Counted from the stretch's first letter, positions 23,499 to 34,781 are shown. The stretch is 64,000 nt of DNA from Nansenia antarctica (GCA_963989245.1 OZ022342.1:23612316-23676315); one strand, 5' to 3'. Made by a program: numbers and translations. The notes: generated from the letters alone by a model not told the origin.

Positions 23499-23640
23499 TG
23501 GAAGTTTGATTTGTCGTGGGAGGTTGGAGTGCCACACACTGGCCATGCCGTTCAGGGCCCTCCATGCAAGCGCCTTCCTCACTTTAAGGTCTTGCTCGGA
23601 CGAGTTGACCCATGAGCCCAGGTATTTGATATGTGGTGAC
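23499..23640 (-). mobile_element. LINE reverse-transcriptase C-terminal fragment (RTE-like)
   Basis: The minus strand translates continuously to IKYLGSWVNSSEQDLKVRKA then LAWRALNGMASVWHSNLP and a stop after RQIKLP. The YLGS...VRKALAW...VW.SNLPR.IKL pattern is typical of the region downstream of the RT palm in non-LTR retrotransposons. I would place it near the RTE group, from memory. No other domain survives nearby. Confidence 0.8.
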
Positions 23641-23664
23641 CTGTAACAAGTATTTGTGCTGTAT

Positions 23665-23740
23665 TCCATTGAAGTGTATTACTGGCTTCACAAAATGACT
23701 TTCCATGGGAATAGACAATAAAGTATCTCATTGTATTGTA
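23665..23740 (+). mobile_element. Retroelement 3' tail fragment
   Basis: The words 'ccatgggaatagacaataaa', 'gtatctcattgtattgtat' follow the pattern of teleost retroelement ends (a stop-like 'aataaagtatct' then short repeats). Orientation is opposite to the RT fragment beside it, so it probably belongs to a different insertion. Confidence 0.4.
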
Positions 23741-24377
23741 TAATATTGTTTGTAACCATTACTAACAAAACATGCACTGAGCTGATTGTTATCAAAAGGA
23801 GTGCTCCCATTGGGGTGTTGTCACAATGGTGCGAAAGTTCTGGAGACAGTGATTTGAGTGATAAGCATGGCAGGGACAACAAACCGGTGAAGTGGATGAA
23901 TGAGGAAGATGTGGGGCGTTGATGTCGGAATTCATTAAGTTAGCTTGTTTGATTTATGTATGTTTACTTGTCAGTTCCCTCGAAAATGAATGAAGGTGAA
24001 AGACAACATGAATTGAATTATTTTGTTTTGGGGAATGAGAATTAGAAATGAAATTCCTCTCTCTTCTCTGTCAACAGAGCAGAACCAACGACATTAATGG
24101 CTTCTTCAGCTCTGTGCATTCAATAGATAATGTTAGGACATTAAACCAGCCAGCCAATACACATACAAGAGTTTGATATTCAAATACATTTAAAAAGTAA
24201 CTGTGAAGAAAATAAAATTGTTATCATTTCAATGTGTAGAGAAAATGCCCCATATTAATATTATTGATGAGTTGTTATGTGTCTTAAAGACTACAAGTGT
24301 AGTCGTGTTAAATACTACAAATGCTCTTGTTGAGATGGTGTTTCTAATGTGTTTTCAGACTCTACATTAGCTGACCA
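23741..24377. other. Unique AT-rich non-coding DNA
   Basis: No feature seen. Confidence 0.45.
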
Positions 24378-24847
24378 GGGCCCTATTCCACAAAGCTCGA
24401 TAAAGTTCTAAGCCTCGATAAAGTTCTAAGCCTCGAAAATGTTAGCTTGCGTTCGGTGCCATCAATGTGGCTCAAATAATTCGCTGCTTGGTTGAGCTCC
24501 TTCTGAGTCAGATATAATTAGCCTGGTCCCGACCAGGCTAAAACACAGGCTATAGTCATCCGTGCGTCAAAAAAGGCTCACAGGCGGAAACTAAACCCTG
24601 AACGAAAGTTCCTCATGTGTCTTTTAGGAAATATTAGTTCCCACTTCACACGAGATAGATAGATTAGATAGTTTGATTAGATAGTTTGACTGTGTGATAG
24701 ATAGATAATTTGATATTTTGAAAGTGTGATCGATCGATAGATAGTTTGATTGTGTGATAGATAACTTGATATTTTGAAAGTGTGATAGATAGGTCGTGTA
24801 AAAAAAAAAAGAAGTAATTGTCTCAACTTGCATTGCCTTCATCACAG

Positions 24848-24920
24848 CGGTCTGGGTGGCGTAGTGGTTAAGGCTGCGGACTCGAGTTCCAAAGGTTGCG
24901 AGTTCGAGACTTGACTAAGT
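24848..24920 (+). mobile_element. tRNA-like sequence (pol III boxes A and B), + strand
   Basis: Box-A-like gggtggcgtagtggttaagg (24853-24872) and box-B-like gcgagttcgagact (24898-24911) have tRNA spacing. The acceptor ends do not pair well and a T-run follows at 24929-24940, which could act as a pol III terminator. More likely a SINE head or tRNA pseudogene than a functional tRNA. Confidence 0.6.
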
Positions 24921-25091
24921 CAATCATTTTTTTTTTTTTTACATTTAACCGAAGATTTCATGCAAAGGTTTCAAACACCATTGTAATCGTGTCAGTTCTT
25001 GTAAATTAGCCTGCACCATAATTTTATAGCCTACATACTTTTTTAGATGAGATTTTAGATTAGATTCAGACAACGAAATGCAGTAAAAAGT

Positions 25092-25177
25092 GCGCCTGAA
25101 GAGGGATTTGAACCACCGATATAAAATGACGAATAAATCCTATGGCAGCGGTCGATACCACTAGGCCATTGTGGCGA
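25092..25177 (-). mobile_element. tRNA-like sequence, - strand, facing the first
   Basis: On the minus strand box A is caatggcctagtggtatcg (near 25171-25153) and box B is ggtggttcaaatccc (25117-25103). The interval is long enough for a type II variable arm or an insertion. Acceptor pairing is only partial (gcc with ggc), so a tRNA pseudogene or SINE origin is preferred. Confidence 0.6.
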
Positions 25178-25275
25178 TATGACGGTTTGTAGCCTGCTGC
25201 TGATATCACCACAGTAGTAAATATTCATTTATTAAAATATGAACATATAACAATAACTGGGGCTAGTATGACCTA

Positions 25276-25341
25276 CGCATTTAATCGGTCAGCAATTTCT
25301 TGCCAAACCATTTCCCTCGCCTTGTTAATTGCGGCAGTATT
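25276..25341 (-). pseudogene. Myb/SANT-like DNA-binding domain relic
   Basis: A 22-codon stop-to-stop minus frame contains NKAREMVWQEIADRLNA. This resembles the helix 'K..AW..IA..VNA' of Myb/SANT-like proteins encoded by Harbinger transposons and their domesticated relatives. The flanking frame is lost. The match is short and made by eye. Confidence 0.4.
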
Positions 25342-25647
25342 GCACTATTTTACATCTTATTTTTCCGTCTTCATAAAAATCAATAATTCGGAATGCTGCG
25401 CAAATGTAGTACCCCTGCAGAGTGGAGTATCTTCATTTCGACAGATCGACTCTTCTGGGCTGCGTATGTCTGCGTGCACGCGCCCATATCGAAGATTTGT
25501 AAGCCTGTCTTCTGTGAACACTGATGACACAAGGCTGATCCTCATTCGAGGAATCACCTGAGGCTTGAATACCAATCGCGAGGTCCCTGAGCGCCGCATT
25601 TAATTATAGCGCAGCTATATTAAGCCACCGTTAGTGGAATATGGCCC

Positions 25648-25754
25648 AGTTGTACTAATAGATAAATATACCTAATGCTAACACTAGGGCACTGCTGACC
25701 ATGTCAAACACAGATTCATAATTGGATATGTTTTATCACACTTGATATTTGTCA
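25648..25754. other. Short unique spacer
   Basis: No feature seen. Confidence 0.4.
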
Positions 25755-25880
25755 ATCAATCAATTTTAAATGTATATTATTAAATGTATATTCAGCACTT
25801 ATTACATAGACAAATGTCACAAAGTGATTCACAACAAAAACAATACAAAACAATAAACAATAAATACAATACAAACAATA
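25755..25880 (-). mobile_element. LINE 3' end fragment, minus strand
   Basis: Read on the minus strand: 'tgaatcactttgtgacattt', then 'aataagtgctgaatata' and an aattgattgattgac tail (25755-25770). This is the same general design as the tails at 10535 and 14200-14335. Confidence 0.6.
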
Positions 25881-26474
25881 TGATCTAGCACCAAACCAGA
25901 GACCCCCAAATGTATGATATGGAGAAAACAGTTTTTACTAACAAAAAATATCACTATACCCCATCACTATACCATATTACTATACCCTACACATGGTTAC
26001 GCCTTTTCAATTATTTATGAAAAAGCTAATAATAATAATAATAATAATGTACGGTTACTGCCTGCATTTTATAATGATCTGTCTTTCTGTCAACAAGCGT
26101 GGGCAACAATAAATAATAATAGCAAGCCCGGGCTAAGCCCACGATATACAGAATGAAGTTAACCCAGGATGTCCACTGGCTGCCACTCTCCTGGCAGCAG
26201 GCTCAACCCACACCCTGCCCACTTCTTTACATGCAGCAGAAATAGTGAGATTAGCACACAGAAATCAGTCAGAAAACAGTTTGAGTGAAGAGAGAGATGA
26301 GAAGTTTCTATTTGCAGTAACTTTTCTTGGTGAGGGTCAAAGACATAATTGTGTGATTATAGTATCTGTCACATTCCATATATCTGTCACAATACAATTT
26401 GTGTATAGCCGTTTTATGTAATCTAGCGAAATATGCATTATGTCACATGCACTTGCTGGGGCTCATTACTGCTG
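25881..26474. other. Unique AT-rich DNA with an (AAT)n tract
   Basis: (aat)n runs at about 26019-26048 and a shorter one near 26109-26120. No gene recognised. Confidence 0.45.
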
Positions 26475-27440
26475 TCCATAACTACAGACCGGTATCCTGT
26501 CTCTCCTTATCTAATCTACGCCGTCTCTAACCAAATGTCTACCTATCTCCTTCAGAACAACCTGCTTGACCCTCACCAATCCGGCTTTAAGGCTGGGCAC
26601 TCTAGTGAGAATGCTCTCCTTGCTGTCACGGAGGCCCTCCACTTTGTTCGAGCTTCTTCTGGACCTGTCTGCTGCATTCGACACAGTAAACCACCAGATC
26701 ATTCTCTCCACCCTCTCAGAACTGGGCATCTCTGGCCCTGCACTCTCCTGATTTGCATCCTATCTGGCATCGCTCTGCCCAGGTGTCGCTGACATCTCCA
26801 CAAGCCCTCACCACTGGCGTCCCCCAGGGCTCCATCCTAGGGCCCTTACTGTTACATGTCAGCTCGACAAGCAGCTCGCATCAGATTCAAGACCATGGTG
26901 CTCACCTACCAGGCGGCAAAGGGATCTCTATGTGGATGCCACGGTATTCCATCACGGCTTTTCATTGTCCAGGCACCCCGCTAGTGGAACCTGCTAGAGG
27001 AATGAGCTTCCCACTGCAGTCACTACCTATCTTCTACCATAGACTGCAGAGTCACTACCTATCTTCTACCATAGACTGCAGAGTCACTACCTATCTTCTA
27101 CCATAGACTGCAGAGTCACTACCTATCTTCTACCATAGACTGCAGAGTCACTACCTATCTTCTACCATAGACTGCAGAGTCACTACCTATCTTCTACCAT
27201 AGACTGAAGACGGTTCTCCTTTGGCGACATCTTGACTGTTCCTCCTAAAGACCTCTTCATCCCCACTACCCCCCTGTACAGTCGCTCTACTGTAAATAAT
27301 AGAAAGGTACTGTGTCTGCCAATGGCCCCTGGCCTTAGCATAGATTTGTTTTTCTTATGACTGATGTGTAGATGATTCTCTTACTTAGATGTACTTAGGC
27401 GTAAAAGTGTAAACATGTAAATGTAATTAAGGTTTAACCT
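26475..27440 (+). mobile_element. L2-type LINE pseudogene with internal deletion
   Basis: Successive frames give NYRPVS (26480), NQMSTYLLQNNLLDPHQSG, FKAGHSSENALLAVTEALH, LLLDLSAAFDTVNHQIILST (RT motif A) and TTGVPQGSILGPLL (motif B). At about 26860 the sequence jumps to the far C-terminus (QLDKQLA, then LPIFYHRLKTVLLWRHLDCS and stop). The YADD motif C region is deleted. At least two frameshifts precede the deletion. The 3' end carries a decayed L2 tail (cttagatgtacttagg... about 27387-27430). The layout matches fish L2/Maui elements, from family knowledge. Non-functional. Confidence 0.88.
27018..27209. repeat. 32-bp minisatellite inside the L2 remnant, six copies
   Basis: Unit agtcactacctatcttctac + catagactgcag starts at 27018, 27050, 27082, 27114, 27146 and 27178, nearly without change. 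The first unit corresponds to LINE coding sequence (AVTTYLLP) and the last leads into LKTVLLWRHLD, so the array grew from the element's own ORF. Confidence 0.97.
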
Positions 27441-28366
27441 AATATAAATAAGCAGTTTGTTTGAAATTAATAGATAATCAGGTAATATTTGACCAGATAA
27501 AGTTATTTAGTAACCATTTTTTATATTTGTATAGTTACTCTAATATTTCCCCTTGACCATTCGTATGGTGCTGAGAATATACCATTTGAGTTAAAAAACG
27601 ACATGGATTCCAAACATAGTGAAGTCTGTAGCTCGACCAAATTACATTTTGCATTGGAACATTTCTTACGCTTGCATCTTAAAATTATTATACAAGTAGG
27701 GAAAGAAGATGCTCTTTTGATCTGTGGAGGTGGAACATCTTGTATGCAACAGACAGTAGTAATGAGTGGCTTCAATGCCAAGCTACTCATGAAGAGCCCA
27801 CTTTGCAAATGGAGTGCCATTCTTTCCTCAGTGTAATGTGCTCTGACTGCCCTATCTTGCTTTTTGCTGGCTTCCTTCAAAAGATCGAGAGTGGCAGTAG
27901 AATATAGAGCCTTTTCACATGAAGGTGCTTTTTTATGTATTCATCCCCCTAGACCAACATTCAGGATGAACATCTTTAGCTAAGGGCATGCCTGATGAGT
28001 ACAAGACCCCATGCTGAGCTTCATCTTATGAGGACTCTATGTACCTAAAACTCAAGGGCTTGAATGTACGCTGACTTCTGCTTGGCTTCCCCTCTCTCAC
28101 TGTTCTCTTCCATCATCTATTCATAACACAGCTCAAAAGAACTTAGATAAGAGCTATCAGGGTGCTTTCTAAAATATACAATGCAAACTAGTTTGGCACG
28201 TGTCAGTCCATGTGAGGACTGTACTGAAACATAGCCTTTAAATTGATAGTATATAGATCATCAAAGTATATGAAAAAGATTAGGAACAAAAGAGTCAACG
28301 TTTTCAGATGTTTTTGAGCAGAATGCTCACTAGATACTGAATGCATATCCCAGACCCCATACTTCG

Positions 28367-28367
<1 letters not shown>
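27441..28367. other. Unique AT-rich non-coding DNA
   Basis: No repeat or coding motif recognised. Confidence 0.45.

Positions 28368-28409
<42 letters not shown>
28368..28409. repeat. (CA)21 microsatellite
   Basis: Uninterrupted CA. Confidence 0.97.
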
Positions 28410-28411
<2 letters not shown>

Positions 28412-28900
28412 CCGCGCACACGCACGTACACTCAAACCGACACATGTACCTACTGATACAACACATCCCTTGCTCCTAACATCACAAATGTTCACTCTCT
28501 CATTTTAAGCAGCACTGTCTGTGTGAGGAGACGGGAAGTCTCTGAGGTGCCGCGGTTGAGTGGAGGGAAACCGCTCCCGCCATGCTGGTGGAGGGGGGGT
28601 GGTTGAGGGGGGGGTTGGAGAGATAACACGGAGGCCCTGGCAGCAATAACAAGCGTAGGTCCCCTCTGGCCCACTGTCAGGGCCCCGTCCCCCCTGGGAG
28701 GAGGGGTGACACACTGCCAGGACCTGACATCTGACAGCTTCATCAGTGAGCCACACACACCTGTCAGGGCGACACCGGAGCCAACGCAGGCTCTCGCTCT
28801 CAACACGGCCAGGCTGGCTCATTACAGCATAGCCCCATCTCTACAGGCTCTAATGTCCTCTCTACTGTCCCCTCCCTCAGTGCCATCATCATGAAAGACA
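28410..28900. other. GC-rich unique block, possible regulatory element
   Basis: Complex, GC-richer sequence from 28500 to 28820 with G-runs (28590-28617), 'ccctggcagcaataacaagc' and repeated ctgtcag words. It is compositionally unlike its AT-rich surroundings. Overlapping proline-rich minus frames have no domain. Conservation untested. Confidence 0.25.
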
Positions 28901-31400
28901 TGCAGTAGGGTCTTATTCTGTCAAAACTGGGTTGAGGTAAAGAGTGTCCTTCTCTCTGCACTTTTAAAGTGTGTACAGTATTCGAAGCAATATGCAAAAA
29001 GGTTTACCGGTAATTACATATCCAGGTGAGTATGATACATGACTACAAATGTGAATTTAGGTGCGCGCTAAAATACGAAAATTGTCTAGCTGTGCCGTGT
29101 GGTTTTGACTGCATCAGCTTCTCATGTTATTGTAATATTTTGTGTACACATTGGAGGTGGAAATGAAGTTATATGGTGTTCATGAAGAGGATGAATAGAA
29201 ATCACGTTTAAGTAAATATTTTTCCTCTATGTCTGAAAAGCAATCTACCTGTTGAGTGATATTGTGTCTTTGCGTAATTACTTTATTGTTCAATTATCGT
29301 GTGATGAAGCATAGAAAATGGCTAAAGGGTAATGTTTACAGTATACGTGATTGTGTTTCAACAATATCACAGAGTACTATACCACCACTTCATATGGGGG
29401 TGATGTGATTCAAAAAGTTCAAACACAATTACCGTACATATTTTTAAAACCAGAACATACTGTATAATAAGTTAGCATTTATTCATGTTTATGGTGCTTC
29501 ATTTAAAAGCGTAAAATATGAATGATCTTAGTGAAATGCATGCAGTGATGAATGCACCGATACTGAATTGTTGGTGCTATGCTTATATTGTAAGCTTTTA
29601 TGAGGCAACAAGCTGCTATGAAGTCTCATAATTATACACTGTGCTCTTAGTCACTCGTACAAAGGAGTGTGGTTGGAGATGACTTCTACTTTCCTGATTT
29701 CCTGGCATGCGGGATCGATGATCTGAAGGATAGGCAATACAAAGAAAGTGGAAACCTGTATCACATTGTTTCACTTATTCAGTCCATTGAATCTGTGCTC
29801 ATGTAGAAAAAAAAGACAAAAGGAAAGTTGGACCTCAAATAAAATCGGGCTCAACTATGCTTTTCACTCCACGTATCAAATAAAATGATAGCTAAAATGT
29901 ACGCCTGATTTCAGAGCGATTATTGTTCTCTCCCAGTATTTTCATTTGAGAATATCCATGCAAAACTAACCCGGAATGCCACCTATGCTGTTCATGTCAA
30001 AACGCCATTCAAGCCTTTGCTTCACAGACTCTGCCTTGGATAATTCTGCCATTACTCTACCCATTGTTACTTCCACAGCACATTATACACTTGTATTGAA
30101 CAGAAGTGTATGTGGTGCGTGCTGGAGAGAAGAGGAAAAAAATTAAGCCTGTCTTAAAAGGCTTGCTAAACAAAACAAAAGCCCTACAGAGTCCATTAGA
30201 GAATCGAAATCACAGCCGTTCAACAGGTTCACTAAGCAGACAGAAATGCCTCGGCGGTGGAGTTTCATCCGCCACATTAGCTTGTTAAGTTCACATAAAA
30301 AAAAAAAGCAGCGAAGAGATTCTCTACATTGACAGAGAGATAAGGAAGAGACTCATCCATATATCATTGTGTTTTCTTCCCTCCATTTAGCCTTCGCCTG
30401 GTGCTGTGGGTTTTCCTGGGCATATTGCGTTAAAGTGGTATTTCTATTACATTTGTGGGCAAAGTGGTGTGATTTATTAAGCACATTTCCTCTCTTCTCT
30501 CTTGAAGCAAAGCAACAAAATGGATTGAGCTGAGTTGTTTAATTCTCTCTCTGTGCAAAGACATATTCCACCACAGTGGTTGTGGTTATTGGTACATTCA
30601 TTATACAAATTTGCCAGTTATGCACAGGAACACAGGCAAGGCAATTGAATAAATCCTTCAGAGAATTGAAATATAAGGAGAGCAACAAATCACAGAGACC
30701 GTGACACTTGCACAGAAGTTAGGCCTACCACAGACGTTTTTTAAGTGGTTGGCACACTTTCACGTCACCCTCAAAAATCCCTCTGACATCTGCAGGATGT
30801 TTTTGACACTGACTCCAGATATGACAAGGTTAGCCTGGAATTGTTTTCGGGTCAATGATGCCAAAACACAAATTAGTATACAGCCAATGCCAGCTGGACA
30901 CTAAGATTGGAACATTGGATCCTCTCAATTGTGAACGTTGTAAACCATGAATCAATTCGCCAATGTCAGGTCATTGTTTTGTTGTTGCTCTTGCTGCATC
31001 TGTTCCTGTATTGGACACTGGAGCAGCAACAGGAGCCAGAAATCCAACCAGTGTGCATCACCTCACATGGTCCCCACCTATTCTCTGCTACCCACGAGGT
31101 GAACAGCTTTGTAAGTACAGCAGCGAGCCGATCGCTCAGAACAACTGTTATCAGCCAGGAGCAGGAAGCAAATGTGAGCGGCCCTCTACCCTCTGTCCCA
31201 GCCTCCGCCCTCCTCCCTGTCAGCAGTCAAGTACCCTCACCTCTGAGACAGCTGAGGCCCTGGCAACGCCGGGCAACCCTAGCATTACCTCCACAGCTGG
31301 CTCTTTGAATGGTCGCAATTACCACCATTAGCATGCTTAATTAACAGATTGCTGTCAGCCGGGGCAAAGTGACATTGCCCTCCTTTTTCCAGCCTGTGGC
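28901..31400. other. Unique, largely AT-rich non-coding DNA
   Basis: 28990-30900 is AT-rich and featureless, with an A-run at 30297-30306. 30990-31310 is GC-richer and holds two overlapping open frames without recognisable domains. Confidence 0.4.
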
Positions 31401-31480
31401 TGTCCACAGAGCTCCACAGAGCTCCACGGAGCTCCACAGAGCTCCACAGAGCTCCACAGAGCTCCACAGAGCTCCACGTG
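31401..31480. repeat. 10-bp minisatellite, eight copies
   Basis: Unit gctccacaga in register from 31401 (first copy tgtccacaga, third gctccacgga, last gctccacgtg). Confidence 0.97.
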
Positions 31481-32329
31481 TATGACAGCAATCTTCATGA
31501 CTCTGGGTTCTCAACCTGACAACAAGGTTCTCTGTCTGTTCATTTCTCACCTCTGGTCACGAAGACCTCCCCACTTCTGTTATGTCACACGATGCCACAA
31601 CATGTCTAGTTGTTTGGAGAAGCTTATTTAATTATAGCAGGCATGGTGTGGTGCCATGACCAGACCATTATCTGACCTGACATTCCGGTGGGGATGTCAT
31701 CGGACAGGTCCAGCTGTCGCCCATCTCTTCCCATGGTGCAGCATCTCCTGATCGGGTCGTTTAAGCCCCGTGCAGCTCCTCCCATTTCCCATTGACATCA
31801 CATTAGAATCCAGCGCTAATGGCTTTTTAATGAACCCAAACACTACCCCTACGCAGCAAACCCATCAGAGGGAGACCATGTCTTTGTGAGGGAGAAATGG
31901 ACAATTAGGGATGCGTGGTGTGAGCTCACAAATCACTAACACAATGCTCACCCTGACTGATGCTGCGACTAGCTAAAACTAAAAGAATGAAAAACTAAAA
32001 CATAACAATTAGAAACTCCATTGGCTTTTTAAAAACAAAAAATGTATACAGTGAGTCAACCGACTCCAAAAAGGGAATATCACAGAACACAAAAGATGGT
32101 GGGGTTCTCTCTTTGTTTGGTTTCGCTCAGCATGCAATTTTTTCCTCTCAGACTTCAATACCAATCAGTAATGTTGTTTAATTGAATCCCCACAATTTTA
32201 AATTAGTATGCTGGATATGTGAGCGGTGTATATATGAGCTATCTCTCTGTGCCCAAGTAGGGGGTGACATTTTAACATGATTACCACGGAGCCTCATTGG
32301 CATTGCCCGCTGTGGGCCCCTTTGAGCAT
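31481..32329. other. Non-coding DNA, possible conserved block 31640-31870
   Basis: 31640-31870 is complex and repeat-free, with cagcgctaatggctttttaa and cagctgtcg (E-box) words. The remainder is unremarkable. Confidence 0.25.
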
Positions 32330-32400
32330 CCCCCCCACCCCCCCACACCCAACCCCCTAACCCCCCAACCCCGCTCCCCCTTCCTCCGGCTCTTCTCCAT
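32330..32400. repeat. C-rich low-complexity tract
   Basis: ccccccaccc-type runs. On the minus strand this is G-run sequence able to form G-quadruplexes. Confidence 0.9.
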
Positions 32401-33554
32401 CCCCTGTTGCTAGCATACTTGCATCTCTGGGAGCTGTCAAAATCCCTGTGAAGTGGATGAAAACAGATCTGCACTCTCACTACAGTTAATTACAACAGAG
32501 CAACCCATTTATGTAAATATTTGTATGCTGCCCACACTGGCCAATTTGCGCAGAGACAAGGCTCAGCCCCTCCAGGAGACCCGAGGTAAGCTGCGGATTG
32601 TTTATCAGGTGCTGGGCTGAAGAGGGGAAGGGTTGATGTACTGGTTACATATCTATCCGTCTGCCAGCTCTCAGCTTGTCCTGGATGACCAATGAGTGTT
32701 ATCTATAGTGCATCTCAAAACAGGACTAATGGCTCCAGGTGGGAGCTGTCATATAGGAATATTATTTTAATCGATGACGGCCTGCATTAGCACAAAGGAG
32801 GATTCAACAACCTGTACTGAATGTCACGACTGCAGAAGAACATCAGGCTGTCATCCAGCCATGTGATAAGACGTTGATCCTGTGTGTCGCTAATTATTGA
32901 CATCAAATGTTTGCTTTTAAGTGTTGAGCGTATGGTCAACCGATGTATTAGTTCATTAGACCACACAGTCCTCCGTTTTTCTCATGGGAACGTGTAGGTA
33001 ACGCTCTCTTTTGTTCATTTCAGGGACCCACGTTTGGCTTGTGAGCGTCAATTTGAAAACGAGTGGCTGAAACTATTTCAACATCCTGTAGCATTTCTTT
33101 AATACTGTGTGTCAAAACCAAATGTATTTCAAGTATAAATGCAGTACCAGTAACTCTCTTTATGACCCTGGAGCAAATAGCAACAGACTGACGATACGAA
33201 CCCTGAGTCAGTATGGATTACATATATGTTCATGTTCCCCAGCCGAGCTCTGGTGTTTTCGAACAGTTATTCACCACTTCCTCGTTAAATACACACAGCT
33301 TGAAGCTTTCAAAGCCCAACCGACGCATTCTGCATCTCGATTGTTTTGCTTCCTAAATCAATGGATCCATGTGAGAAATATAGATAATTCATTAGAATGC
33401 ACTGATGAACCCCATAACACAGGAGGAGTAATTGAAAGAGGCAGAAACCTTGAAGACGAGTGTGCCAAGATTGCAGATGAGGAATGCAATAAATCAATGG
33501 CATCTGATGCCACGGCACACCAAGGAACAATAGCTTTACATCTTGGTGACTCAC
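32401..33554. other. Unique non-coding DNA
   Basis: 32500-32640 is complex sequence (ttatgtaaatatttgtatg, ggattgtttatcagg) that could be regulatory. The 33107-33550 half of a long open frame is unique, but that frame only stays open by running into the CA array. Confidence 0.35.
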
Positions 33555-33750
33555 TCACATGCATACACACACGTACACGGGCGCACACACTCACATACAC
33601 ACATACACGGGCGCACACACACACGCACACACACGGGAGCACACACAGACACGCACACGGGCGCACACACACACACACACACACGCACACGGGCGCACAC
33701 ACACACACACACGGGGGCGCACACACACACACACGGGTGCACACACGCGC

Positions 33751-33798
<48 letters not shown>

Positions 33799-33808
33799 AC
33801 ACACACAC
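33555..33808. repeat. Compound CA array with periodic CGGGNGC interruptions
   Basis: About 250 nt of CA units broken at least seven times by cgggcgc, cgggagc, cgggggcgc or cgggtgc. It ends in a pure CA run (33757-33797). All three plus frames and the minus frames appear open over it, a known artefact of dinucleotide repeats. Confidence 0.97.
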
Positions 33809-34730
33809 TCCTACTGCCCCAGCTGTGTTTGGTGCAAGAGGGAGAGTAGCTAATGAGCCAAACAAATTGTTTGACAATTCCCATCTGTTCCCTCTCCATA
33901 GAAAGCCAATGCCAGCACCATAGAAAGCCCGGGTCACTGTTGGCCAAGCTTCCTCACTCTCTCCATGGCTCTGGTTGCTAAAGCTGACACATTCTGGACA
34001 ATAGACAAACACAACTCAAACTCAGTAGAACTCGATGAGCCTACAAGCACAAAGGGACAACAAAAATTTGCTACAGGGTAATAACACTTACACATTAACA
34101 ACACAACATCTGACTACATTAGCAGACATGAATCATGTCGGTTTCCAAATGGGAATTCGGATACACATTCCCCAGGTCCCCTGGAACACATGTTAATGAA
34201 TGCTGATGAATTACATAGGCGCTCTGAAACTCTTATGCCCCAAATAGAATCCTAACACATCTCACAAGACTGCAATCAGTGACGATTGTCGATCTCCAAG
34301 GGACGCCTCCCGATTGTAATATATGGAAAACGATACAGTACCTATACAGCCTGCCTGCCACCCATGTGTTATGAAGTATCACTTAATACCATAGGGAAAC
34401 ATGTAATCAACATCAGTTTATTCTGTCAGTCAACGTCTCAAAGAAAGCGAGCACATACCATTGAATCAGTATGTAATGTTAACTGACGACGCAAACATGC
34501 CCAGTATCCAGGAGCTCACATACATGGAGAGTTTTTTTTTTAGCCCATAGTGTTGACATGAGCACTCACATAGCCTTCCTGTTTGAGTGACAGTGATCTC
34601 TCCCACTCATTTCTATTTTAACGAGGAGAGAGAAAGAGAACACGAAGAAGCAGCCCAATTGCAGCACAGCTGTCAGTCATGACGGCCATCACGGTGACAC
34701 AATCCTGTTGCTGGCGGAAGCTACTACTGC

Positions 34731-34732
<2 letters not shown>
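33809..34732. other. Unique non-coding DNA
   Basis: No feature recognised. A T-run lies at 34533-34541. Confidence 0.45.

Positions 34733-34781
<49 letters not shown>

Larger units (their letters stand above)
24378..25647. mobile_element. TIR-bounded DNA transposon remnant (Harbinger-like?)
   Basis: The left end gggccctattccac (24378-24391) and the complement of the right end gggccatattccac (25634-25647) match at 13 of 14 positions, giving a 1.27-kb element. Inside are a tandem 'ctcgataaagttctaagc' doublet, a short palindrome (24519-24540), a gata-rich patch (24650-24790), two tRNA-like sequences in convergent orientation and a Myb/SANT-like relic on the minus strand. Myb/SANT partner proteins belong to PIF/Harbinger elements, hence the tentative class. 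No target-site duplication or transposase is visible. Confidence 0.6.

Noticed and set aside
24848..25177. Pair of genuine tRNA genes
   Set aside because: Acceptor arms do not pair properly and both lie inside a TIR-bounded element. A SINE or tRNA-pseudogene origin is more likely.
27018..27209. CRISPR-like regular array (also considered at 9313, 54466 and 56446)
   Set aside because: The units are contiguous with no unique spacers, and the context is vertebrate DNA. These are minisatellites.
33107..33853. 248-codon open frame, the longest in the window
   Set aside because: More than a third is His/Thr-rich sequence from the CA array, and frames on both strands stay open over it. The unique part shows no domain or start context.
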